DNA from: Favolaschia claudopus
Lineage: Eukaryota; Basidiomycota; Agaricomycetes; Agaricales; Mycenaceae
Assembly (NCBI GenBank): GCA_037176885.1
Contig: JAWWNJ010000068.1
Coordinates: forward strand, 434,001 to 498,000
Length of the DNA stretch: 64,000 nucleotides
Reading direction: 5' to 3'
Position 1 is the stretch's first letter. Each line of letters begins with the position of its first letter. The translations under genes and the position numbers were made by a program. This document shows positions 33,484-43,144 of the stretch, in pieces. The notes under the pieces are model-generated. The model was not told the origin of the DNA. It ran no database searches and was given only the letters and a program-made list of their open reading frames with translations.

Positions 33484-33870
33484 CTATCCAGTGAGCGCAT
33501 GTGCTCTTCCCGCCTTTGTATTTTCAAAAGTTTCTACCGAAAAAAATCTGATGACTTGAATCTGGCAGATTGCCGCCGCCATTAATGTTCCCATCCTCGT
33601 TCCCAACCTCCAATAAATTCCTATAGCCTCAGTATTACCTGCAAGAAATCTCTCCTCAGTGCCCCACGCATCGTCTGCACTGGGTAGCAACTTGTCTCTA
33701 CAAGCCCCTATCTCAAAAAAAGCTCGCTTGTCAGTGGCAGTGTAGACGGCGATCATGCTATGACGTAATGCTACCATGCGAAAAAAAAGATATCGCCCAG
33801 GATCGCCCTTTAAAGTGGAATCGCCAAGGGAGTCAAATCCAACTGACTTGTAGGTGGACTCGGCGCTCAA
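33484..33870 (-). CDS. Possible remnant of a gene, hypothetical
   Basis: An open frame of about 128 codons ending at 33484, with its first ATG inside (MVALRHSMIAVYTATD). The composition looks protein-like (DKRAFFEIGACRDKLLPSAD; GIYWRLGTRMGTLMAAAICQ) but I recognise no family. It begins exactly where the duplicated SSP block ends (33819), so it may be the tail of a gene cut by that insertion. It could also be chance. Confidence 0.25.
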   Translation of the reverse strand: MSAESTYKSVGFDSLGDSTLKGDPGRYLFFRMVALRHSMIAVYTATDKRAFFEIGACRDKLLPSADDAWGTEERFLAGNTEAIGIYWRLGTRMGTLMAAAICQIQVIRFFSVETFENTKAGRAHALTG

Positions 33871-34264
33871 CAAAAGTGGTGAAGACGCGAGTCAACGACT
33901 TCAAAAGTGAGACACAGAAAGAATATAAAAACGTTTATTGAATTTACGGTATAATCTGATTTGTAGATTGGATTGGACGACCAGACCGGCGGCAAGTGCA
34001 TGCTCGCGATCACCGAAGCAATCCAGGCCACGCAGCCGTCGACTCCTCGACCATTTCAATCACGGGGCCATTCAGGCTCGCAGCGTGCTACGCTTTCAAC
34101 GGCGACAACGACAGCGTCGATGGACGAGCCGGGCACCACGTACTGCTAGCAGTGACGGCCGAGAGCAAGCTTGTGCCGAGGGTGCTGAGGAACGGGTGGT
34201 GTATGCCGATGCCGACCCTCAGCCCGCCCCCCTCCCCCTCCGAAAACGACGGAGGTACATGCGT

Positions 34265-35096
34265 CTACCAGTGCGCAATCTTGGATGCCATCCGTGCGGC
34301 ACTGGGGGCGCTGTCAGGGACATTGGAGTAGTTCTGCGTAAGCAATCAGTACGACGGACGGCAGGACGAAGTTACACCGGAGACATACCGAAAGGACAGG
34401 CAGAAGAGCCTTCAGAGAGGTTGCGACGCTGTTCGGGACGGGAGTAGGTAGCTGATTGAGCGTGTCTTCGAAAGCCGCGAACACTTCGCTGAGCAAGATA
34501 ACATCGTCTGTGACTGTATTGATCACTGCCCGGGGCTAATAGAGAGACAACATTCAGCATTCCATGGGCTTTCATCAAGAGCGTAGATGATGACTTACCA
34601 GCATCTCGAGCGCCACGACCACCTCACCCACAAAATGGGTGAGCTGATTTACGTTGTCCTCCGACGGCGTGGTATGCGCAGGCGCATTCGCAGCTGCTGA
34701 ACTCGCCCGCTCCACGTAGTTGCGGCGGAGGAAGGCAATGAGATTGTTTGTGGAATAGATGACCACGTCGACTCGGTTTTCGGTGACCGAGACCACGTCA
34801 GGAGTGGGAGTAGCAGCGGGGGTGTTCGATGAGGTGGTGGAAGAGACTCGGAAAGCGGAGGACCAATCGCGGGAGCGGGGGTAAGCGAATAGGGCTGCCG
34901 TCTGGTGCGCAGCGCGCACACTGGAGAGAACGGCGGATGGGGTGGAGGCGACCGCCTCGCCAGCAGAAGTCGCCGGCAATGCAGCTGCAGCAGCTGAGGG
35001 GATGGCAGCTTCACTAGCTGGGACGATAGGGGCAGCGGTGGTCATGTCGAGGATGGACACGATACCGACGAGAGCAAGAGAGATACAAGTCTTCAT
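34265..35096 (-). CDS. Small secreted alanine/serine-rich protein, copy B (intact)
   Basis: Exons 35096-34599, 34535-34389 and 34333-34265 join in frame to 237 residues, the same exon lengths as copy A. Signal peptide MKTCISLALVGIVSILDMTT, then the Ala/Ser-rich half, the NNLIAFLRRNYVER block, INTVTDDVILLSEVFAAF and a tail ending in ARMASKIAHW-like text. The frame is kept despite scattered substitutions relative to copy A, which suggests selection on the protein. Function unknown. Confidence 0.85.
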
Positions 35097-35175
35097 GGTA
35101 GTGGTAAGGTTTGAGAGTGACAAATGGGGAGATGTGTTTTCGTTGTATAAGTTTTGGCCGCCACTTGCACCAGCA

Positions 35176-35258
35176 TTTATAGGGAAATCCCTCTGAGACA
35201 TCGATTCGAGACATTTGCACTTTCGCCCCGAGACCTCCGAAATTCATGGGACATTGAG
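35176..35258 (-). promoter_or_regulatory. SSP promoter, copy B
   Basis: On the minus strand the GTCTC elements appear at about 35234, 35212 and 35199 (reading toward the gene), with a fourth site changed to ATGTCCC near 35252, followed by TATAAATG at about 35182-35175. Same order and spacing as in copy A. Confidence 0.55.
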
Positions 35259-35716
35259 CTATTTCCCGTACTGAGGCATGGTTGAGGCGAGCCTGGGCAG
35301 GCCTAGTCCAAGTAATTCAGTGTCTTCGAAGTGAACGGCGCTCCAGAGTCCGGACAGCCAGTTGTCATTGATCATTGAGGAAGGGAGTGTAAGTACGGAC
35401 ACTGACAAAGCACGAGAAACGATAGCATCTCCCACAGAGGGTGGCAAGGCTGTGGCTGCAGATAGCGCCATTGGCGCTCGAGTTCAGAAACGCAGGAGGG
35501 TGTGGAGCGTCGCGAGCAGAGCTGACCATGTGGGAAGGTATGGCGCGTATACTGGATAGCGCGACCGACGCACTGAAGACATCCACAGCACGGGCAGAGG
35601 AAGCGCCCAAAGCGATGGATGAGACGGTTCCAGCAGTCAAGTCCACAACAGAGGCTTGAGAGTTGTTTGCACTTGAGGCGATCATGCGAACCTCGGCAGT
35701 TCCCGAACTTCTCGGC

Positions 35717-36296
35717 CCCTTCCTTCCACCCAACTACAGCCAATTGTCGTGTTCTCAGACCATGATCGCTTGGTGGGCAATCGTGGCTCCCACAGCTCCG
35801 GGCTATATGCCCACAGATCTACTCAGTAATGAATCATTCACATAAGTTGGTTCAAATTCCAAAATCATCGCACTCGCCGGTCGGACTTGCCAAGCTCCGC
35901 CTTGGAACTGGATCCATAGCGTAGCTATCACCTTCATTTACAATGTCACTTGGCATGTGTATTGGAAACTCGGGATAGCTGCGCATAGCCCTAAATCAGC
36001 TTGAAGTTTCTGCTTGCTTGGGGTAAAAACTACACTCGTCAAATGTTCTCTGTTCGACAGCCTGAGGCTTGTCGCTTTATCTATCTGCGCCTCCGTCTTC
36101 TGGAGAACGAAATCCTCATATTCTTGTTCCTCGACCATTTCGCCGACCGAAGCTCGTGTCTCTTTTTGACATGCGCAGCGATTGTGGCGGCCTGCGGACC
36201 CCGCTCATACTGTGGAGCAATGATCAGTACTCTGGCTAACCAGCTTTCTATAAAAGCTCAAACCTCTCCTCTTCAGTCTCATTAGTATCCGCACTC
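35717..36296. other. Intergenic with TATA box of the S53 gene
   Basis: 580 bp. TATAAAAG lies at 36249-36256, 41 bp before the ATG of the peptidase gene, a good distance for a short 5' UTR. The rest shows no gene or repeat that I can support. Confidence 0.45.
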
Positions 36297-38924
36297 ATGC
36301 ATCTGGAGCGCCTTTTTCCAGCTTTTCTTGTCCTCTCCGTCTCCGCCAGCGTGGTAATACACGAGAAACGCGTTCCACATAGCTCCCTCACGCTCTCCCG
36401 TCGTCTGGAAGCCGATGTAACCATCCCTCTCCGAATTGGCCTGAAACAGCAGAACATGAATCTTCTATCCGATCACCTACTCGCCGTTTCCGACCCACAG
36501 TCTCACCATTTCGGGCAGCACTGGACTCCCGAGCACGTCGCTGAGGTGTTTGCACCGGCAAACGAAAGCAGAGACGCCGTCACTGCGTGGCTCGTCGAGT
36601 CTGGGTTCCATCCGCACCGTCTGGGATCGAGCCATAACAAGGCATGGATCCATGTGAAAGACGCAACTGTGGCCGAAGTTGAGGGGCTGCTCGATACCGA
36701 ATATCATGTCTATACGCATGAGTCAGGCGAGGAACATGCAGGCAAGCTTTATCTTTACTCTGTATCACTGGCATGAATTGATCATTATCTTTCAGCTTGC
36801 GATTCTTACTCTCTGCCAGCCCATATCGTTCCACACATTGACTTTATTACGCCGACAGTTCAACCAAACATCAAAATAGATCGGCGTCCATTCCATACCT
36901 CAGGCTCGCCCCGTTCGAGCTTTGAAAGAGCCGTCACGCAGACCAACAAACATCGTCCCTCCGCACCCGCTCTTCCAGCTGGTTGTGATCAGAGTTTCAC
37001 CCCAGAATGCGCTCGTTCGTTGTACAATATCACCTATGTCCCTCAAGCGACGGATCGAAACAGCTTTGGAATGCGTAAGAAGTCATCTCCCACCGTTACA
37101 GCAGCGTCTGATACCACGGCTTTGTCATTCACAGTCAGCCATGCGCCATCGACGTTCTTACAACAGGATTTGAACACTTTTTTCGCGAATTTCTCGCCGA
37201 ATCTAGTAGGAAAGGAACCTATCGTTGCCTCCATTAACGGAGGTCTGTCAGAATTTTAAATCACCTGTAATTCAAGTCGTTGCCCAACTGATAACGGCTA
37301 TCAGGGAGTACCGATTTCGTGAATGGCACAACAGGCGTCGGCGAAGTTGACTGGATTCTTCAATACATGATGACCCTAACGCAGCCCCAGCCCGTCACCG
37401 TGTTGCAAGTCGGAAACTTGATTTCCGGTAAGTCTAGCACACTTTTACTGCATAGAAATTCACCACGGCGCATCAGGCAACTCGATCTCATTCAACGAGT
37501 GGCTCGACGCCGTCGACGGCTCATACTGCACCTCAGACGGCGGCGATGACCTCGCCTTCGATCCCCAATACCCCAATCTCCCCATCGGCGATTTCCAGGA
37601 ACACTCTTGCGGAACCGTGAAACCCCCCCTTGTCATCTCAGTCTCTCGCGGAGACTACGAATTCCGCCTTTCTCCGTTCTATACCCAACGCCAATGCAAC
37701 GAATTCGCCAAGTTGGGGCTCATGGGCGTGACTGTTTTGTTTTCGGCAGGGAATGTCGGTGCTGCCGGTACGACACTGGGATATTGTCGTGATGATAACG
37801 GTATAGGGCTTTTTTTCTTGTTTCTTTTTCTCCTGGACAAGAAATGATCCTTGAATTGGCAGGCTCCGTTAACCTGAACGCAACGCATTTCAATCCCGGA
37901 TGGCCCGCAGCATGTCCCTGGATAACTGCCGTCGGAGGGACTCAAGTAAAGGCAAATGCCAGCGACTCAGCAGGCGGCGTCAAGGAAGAGGTATGGAACC
38001 AAGATCAAACGCACGGCTTTTTCTTGTCAGGCGGCGGAGGTTTCAGCAATCGCTTTCCAATGCCACAATACCAGAAAACGGCGGTGGCTTGCTTCTTGAA
38101 TCGCTTGAGAAAGACTAACCCAGCACAATTGAAACATTTCAATCCTTCCGGGGTAAGTAGCTCGTTCAATTGATGTTCCTCTTTGATGGCTTTTGGAACA
38201 CGAAGCTGATGTTTAATTATCTTCAGCGCGCGTATCCAGATATCAGTGCCAATGCGTGAGTTTTTTTATTGGGGTCAACTCGTATAAAGACAAAATATCA
38301 AATATCCGGATTCCCCTCAACAGAAACAATTTTGTATCCGTCGAAGAAGGAGAATTTGTCCTTAGCAGTGGAACTTCGGGAGCAACCCCAACCGTCGCCT
38401 CGATCATAGCATTAATCAACGACGCCCGACTTTCCGTTGGAAAAACTCCCGTCGGTACGTCGGCGGCCAAGAAAATTCGGCTTCCATTTGAATCAATATT
38501 TTTGAACGAATAGGATTCATAAACCCCACCGTGAGCTGCACGTTCACGGTATGAGTTGAGACATCACAATGTTGCGCTAGATATATTCCCCTCAATTTGC
38601 CGGAGCTTTCAACGACATTATTTCCGGAACTAGCCAGGGTTGTAAAGGATGTGCGTATTCGAGCCGAGTCTGCAGAAAGCTAATTATATTCAATCCGGGT
38701 TTACAGGGCAAGGAGATAGGGCCGGTGGATTTGAAGCGTAAGCTTTGGGTTATCTTGGATGAATCCGAACGTTGAATCCTCAATTGTTCAGTGGCCCGGG
38801 GTGGGATGCGGCATCAGGTCTGCTTTTATTCGAATCAGCGGTTATCTCTCTCCAACCTGATTTTGCAGGCGTCGGAACACCCAACGCGGGTCTACTCATC
38901 GAGAAATGGCTTTCCCTGCCCTAA
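36297..38924 (+). CDS. Sedolisin-like peptidase (S53, tripeptidyl-peptidase type), active site altered
   Basis: Secreted pro-peptidase: signal peptide (MHLERLFPAFLVLSVSASVV), an activation domain (HFGQHWTPEHVAEVFAP; VTAWLVESGFHPHRLG; EVEGLLDTEYHVYTHESG), then the catalytic domain from LYNITYVPQATDRNS. The serine motif SGTSGATPTVASIIAL is intact, and calcium-site text is seen at FNDIIS and PGWDAASGVGTPNAG. At the position of the usual ExxxD pair the sequence is GEVDWILQYMM, so Glu is present but the fourth residue after it is Ile. The oxyanion segment normally SSGDxGV reads FSAGNVGAAG, Asp to Asn. The first intron is GC-AG (36742-36795). At least eight exons. It may be inactive or have a shifted specificity. 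Confidence 0.85.
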
Positions 38925-39079
38925 TAACATCTCGTTTGGTCTCCACAGTGAACTAACCTAGCGATCAAATACAACTCCAGATACAACCGCATCGTTAGAT
39001 TCAAGTAACTGAATAATTACGTTGATACATAGATATCCTGGAAGGTCCTTCTCTTCTCACAACAAATGAGGCTACTATC

Positions 39080-40830
39080 ATCAGCCCAGCTCTTGTCGAA
39101 AAGTAACGAAAAGACTCACAGAAGGTGCTTCCCCTCGTTCCTCCCTTTCCCACATAATCATCGCCGCTTCGCTCCTCCAGTCCCACTCAACAATCCTCCG
39201 CAGCCTCTCCTCCACAGACGACATTTTTGTCCGTTCGAGCACGTAGCTACCGAGATCGCGATCAGCACCAGCGAAGGTTGCGGATTTTAACTACACAAAC
39301 CGCTCGATAGGATTCTCCTTTGCCTCTCGGATTGCGCGAGTAAATCCTTTCTGATCGCCAATCCTCACGTTGTACACATATGGCGGAGAAAGATCTTTCA
39401 AACCATCGTGCTGCGTCCTCCATCTTGTACGGTCGGAGGGGTTCGTTCGGTCCCACTGAAAGACGGTCAATATATGAAAATAAATGAAAAAAGACGTCAA
39501 AACCTACATTTAGTATGGGATTTATGAACGGGACTCCCAAACAAAGCGCGTCGTACGGGGTGGGAGACCTGTGCACAATGATCAATAAATACGATTCGGA
39601 ATACGACAGATGACCCACAACACCGGATTCCCCATCCCCACAAGTGCGACTGACCCCGCCAAGATCCTGTAAAACTCCTTTTGTGTGGGCACGTCCTCAT
39701 CTAGCCGCCCCGCCAGCATGTTCTCGATGCTCTTCGCCACGCCGCTCCTCGATCTGGCTCTCTGCTCGGCTGACTCCTCCGGAAGGTGCCTTGCAGCCAT
39801 GATGAATCGGGCCCCCGTTTCTTTTGCAGCTGCGTCAAAGAATTCAGGAGTCCAAGCTGGTCGGAGAGCGGGATTGAAGAATTTGAGATATTTGGCGAGA
39901 ATGTAGACTTGAGGAGTTTGCTCTTTGACGCGTTGAGAGTGTGGGATGAAGGGATATTTGGTACAGTGAGGCTCGACGCTATATCCGAGGTAGGTCGTGT
40001 TTCTTTTTGGGCGATACTGATGCGAAGTTCATATTACGAGCAATCATAGAATGAAGCAAAACAATAAACGCACGTCTTCCGGACTCAACGTCCACTGCAC
40101 ACCCAGAGGATTTATATTCGCCCCGTCCGCCCAAAAATGCTGCGTTAGAAGTTTCCAAGAGGGTATACCCCCTGGATTCCGGGCTGTTTTAGTACAAGGC
40201 GGATGGGAGTGACAATAAAGATTTTGTGCGTGGGAGACTAGTATGATTTTAATGAAGGGGCCCAATAGCTGGTGGAAATGTGCAGCAGCTTCCATTGAGG
40301 CGGAAAAAAGCGGGGTGTACCCGAGGTTTGTGATGGCCTTCAGCTTTCATATTTTGCGTTCATTATTGGTAGCAAAGTATGAAAAAAATGGACAGACTGT
40401 TGACATTGCCCAGATTGCTTCTCCACCAATGTATCCTCCCTGCAAAGGACTAATGAAGTCGTTGCTTGACATGAGGATCACTGCAATCGAATACCGCACA
40501 TTCAGGGTACTATTCAAGATTGCAAACGGTATTCCGCGCACCTTTAGTTTGATTTTGCTTGCAGTTGCCTCGCTCGATGCATCGAAACAAGGCATGCATT
40601 CCGCGCTGATTATGTATTATCCACGTGTAGTTCGAAGTCGCGTCGGAGTCTTCTGGGGCGAGAATGTCGAAGGGTGATACCTGCGAGGAAAGTAGTTTCG
40701 GTTCGATAGGAGTAGTGTCCTGCACCGCGCGTGGACTCGAAGACCGGTCGTGAAAGCCATAAACAAAGTATATGGTTAGGATGAGCAACAGCGAGGCTGT
40801 GAGCGGCGTGCGCGCCGGTCGACGCCACAT
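39080..40830 (-). CDS. GT18-like glycosyltransferase (MGAT5-related), tandem copy 1
   Basis: Type II membrane protein: MWRRPARTPLTA then anchor SLLLILTIYFVYGF, stem, and a Golgi-type catalytic domain. Recognisable blocks are DFISPLQGGYIGGEAIWAM, FHQLLGPFIKIILVSHAQN, NTTYLGYSVEPHC, RFIMAARHLPEE, VALVGMGNPVL, SPTPYDALCLGVPFINP and SPPYVYNVRIGD. The last blocks correspond to the MGAT5 end region (PLEAIANGCAFLNP-type motif and SQHP-type motif), so beta-1,6-N-acetylglucosaminyltransferase activity on N-glycans is a reasonable guess, not proven. An upstream in-frame start at about 40947 is possible; 40830 is chosen by comparison with copy 2. Confidence 0.75.
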
Positions 40831-41413
40831 GCAAGTTGAAGCGAAAGGACGGTGACAGGGACAGGGCCGAAGCCGCCAGTTTTTGAGACCAGAATTGGTG
40901 GCAGTCTTGCACCCTAAACCAAAGTCCCCTAATTTTTTGGCATTCACAACACCGGGCTCCGTGATTTGTATATCATGAACACCTTGTCATGAAGTCACGG
41001 CGTCGAAGTTGTCTATTCAATCTTGTGGTGTTCGTCGTGTTCGAGCAGATTTTCCAGTTTCTGCCACGATGATTCTGCATTGACTCGCATGTCGCCCCGA
41101 TTCGCCGAACTCAATGTAGAACTGCCAGTAGAGGCGGACTTGACGTTGACGAGAAACAGCCACCATCCGAAGAGAGGAGAAACTTTCCGGAAGAAGGAGG
41201 AGAAAGCACACCCATCACGACGATCGGCCCGGTAAACCGACTCCGGCTCTTCTGCACTTTGCGAGAGGAATTCACGCCAGCCGCGCGCCACAGAATCGAG
41301 ATACAGACCTCCAAATTACAGAAGTTTAGCTGGTAAGATACCGTACATAATTAACCCAGACCTACAGTATTCTACAACGAACCTACAGTAACTCACAATT
41401 ACAATAATAAAGG
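40831..41413. other. Spacer between tandem GT18-like genes
   Basis: Contains an open minus-strand frame at 41013-41314 without an ATG (ARGWREFLSQSAEEPESVYR and FFRKVSPLFGWWLFLVNV, a membrane-like stretch), perhaps the remnant of an exon. Near 41350-41395 a short direct repeat, ACCTACAGTA twice 23 bp apart, is seen. No supported gene. Confidence 0.35.
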
Positions 41414-43144
41414 CTAACAAAAATCAGCTTCCTCTGAAAGATGATTCAGCCTTAAACAGAGACTCACCAAGGGCGCTTCTCCCCGCTCCTCCCTCGCCCG
41501 CATAACCATCTCCGCCTCCTTCTTCCAATCCCACTCAACAATCCTCCCCATCCTCTCTTCCACGGACTTGATTCTCATCCGCTCAGGTACGTAGCTGTCC
41601 GCACATTCATCTCTCTGGCCAGTCAATGCAATGGAGATGCACGTACCTCTCAATCGGATTCTCCTTCGCTGCCCGGATCGCACTCACAAACCCATCCCGG
41701 TCCCCGACCCGCACGTGATACACATACGGCGCAGACAGATCTTTGAGCGCGTCGTGCTGCGTCCTCCATTTCGTCCGGTCGGAAGGGCTGGCGCGGTCCC
41801 ACTGGGGAAGGAAGCAATCAGTCTGGAGAACGGACGGAGAAAGGAAGCGGGCCACGCACCTGTACTATAGGATTTATGAACGGGACGCCAAGACACAGTG
41901 CATCGTAGGGTGTGGGGGACCTAAGCACGAGTCAGCATTATGGACGTCTCCCCGACGCACAGTCACTTACAGCACGGGATTCCCCATCCCCACAAGCGCC
42001 ACCGACCGCCCGAGCATCCCGTAAAACTGCTCCTGCGTCGGCACCTCACCCCGCAGCCGCCCCGCCGACACGTTCTCGATACTCTTCGCCACCCCCTGCC
42101 TCGACCTCGCCTTCTGCTCCTCCGTCTCCTCCGGGAGGTGTCTCGCAGCCATGATGAACCGCACGCCCGTCTCGCTGGCAGCTGCGTCGAAGAGCTCTGA
42201 TGACCAGGCGGGCGAAGACGCGGGGTGGAAGAATTTGAGAAATTTGGCGAGGATGTAGACTTGCTTTTCGGTGCGTTGGGAGTAAGGGATGAAGGGGTAC
42301 TTGGCGCATTGGGGCTCGATGCTGTATCCGAGGTAGGTGGTGCTGGCGTGATACTGGCATGCGGATTCAGCCAACAGGAATTTTGCTCGGTACGAACTCA
42401 CATCTTCGGGACTCAGCGTCCATTTTGGGCCAAGGGGATTGATGTCCGCTCCAGCTACCCAGAAGTGCTGCGACAAAAACTTCCAGGATGGTATACCCGC
42501 TGGATTTTCTACGGTCTTGATGCAGGGCGCGTGGTGATGACAGTAGTGAATTTGCTCGGGCGTGGCGAGGACCACTTTGATGAGATTGCCAAAGAGGTTG
42601 TGGATATTCAAAGCCGCTTCAATGGAGGATGCAAATAAAGGCGTGTACCCGAGGTTTTCAACGGCTCGTAGCTAGTTTGGTGTTTTCAATCATTCGAAAG
42701 GTTATAAAAAAATGACCAACGGTTGACATTGCCCAAACTGCTTCCCCTCCGATGTATCCCCCCTGCAAAGGACTAATAAAGTCGTGGCTTGAGATGAGGA
42801 CCACTACCATCAGATATTCAAGCTTTCTCCCGACGCAAGGCAAGACTCGATGCACCTTTGCGTTGATGTGGCCCACAGTCCCGTAGCTCGATACACCGAA
42901 GTAACGCATGTATCGCGCGTTGGTTGCGCGTTATCCAGGTGTAGTTTGAAGAGGTGTATAAATCATTCGGCGCGAAGATATCGAAGGGAGAAGTCGGCAA
43001 GATACCGCCAAACTTTTCTGGCTGGAGACTCTCAGGCCCAGGCTGGAAGGTGAATACGAAGCAGACGACCAAGATGAGCGATACTATCGCTATAATCGGC
43101 GCGCGGGTCCGTCGCGGGGCGTACGGGTTGAGCGCGGTCCGCAT
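41414..43144 (-). CDS. GT18-like glycosyltransferase (MGAT5-related), tandem copy 2
   Basis: Start at 43144 (MRTALNPYAPRRTRAPIIAI) with anchor SLILVVCFVFTF. All blocks of copy 1 are repeated: SPFDIFAPNDLYTSSNYTW, DFISPLQGGYIGGEAVWAM, GIPSWKFLSQHFWVAGADIN, STTYLGYSIEPQCAKYPFIP, RFIMAARHLPEETEEQ, SPTPYDALCLGVPFINPI, SAPYVYHVRVGDRDGF and the C-terminal helix MGRIVEWDWKKEAEM. Same orientation and gene order as copy 1, so a tandem duplication, by eye about two-thirds identical in protein. A catalytic-domain call by family; both copies look functional. Confidence 0.75.

Larger units (their letters stand above)
33819..35716 (-). repeat. Dispersed inverted duplication, copy B (with SSP gene)
   Basis: Inverted counterpart of 23178-25125, roughly nine-tenths identical by eye, with several deletions (for example near 35300-35560). 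The two copies stand about 8.7 kb apart and enclose the F-box/CNH copy 2, the Zn2Cys6 gene and the chitin deacetylase. Recombination between them could invert this interval. Confidence 0.8.
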
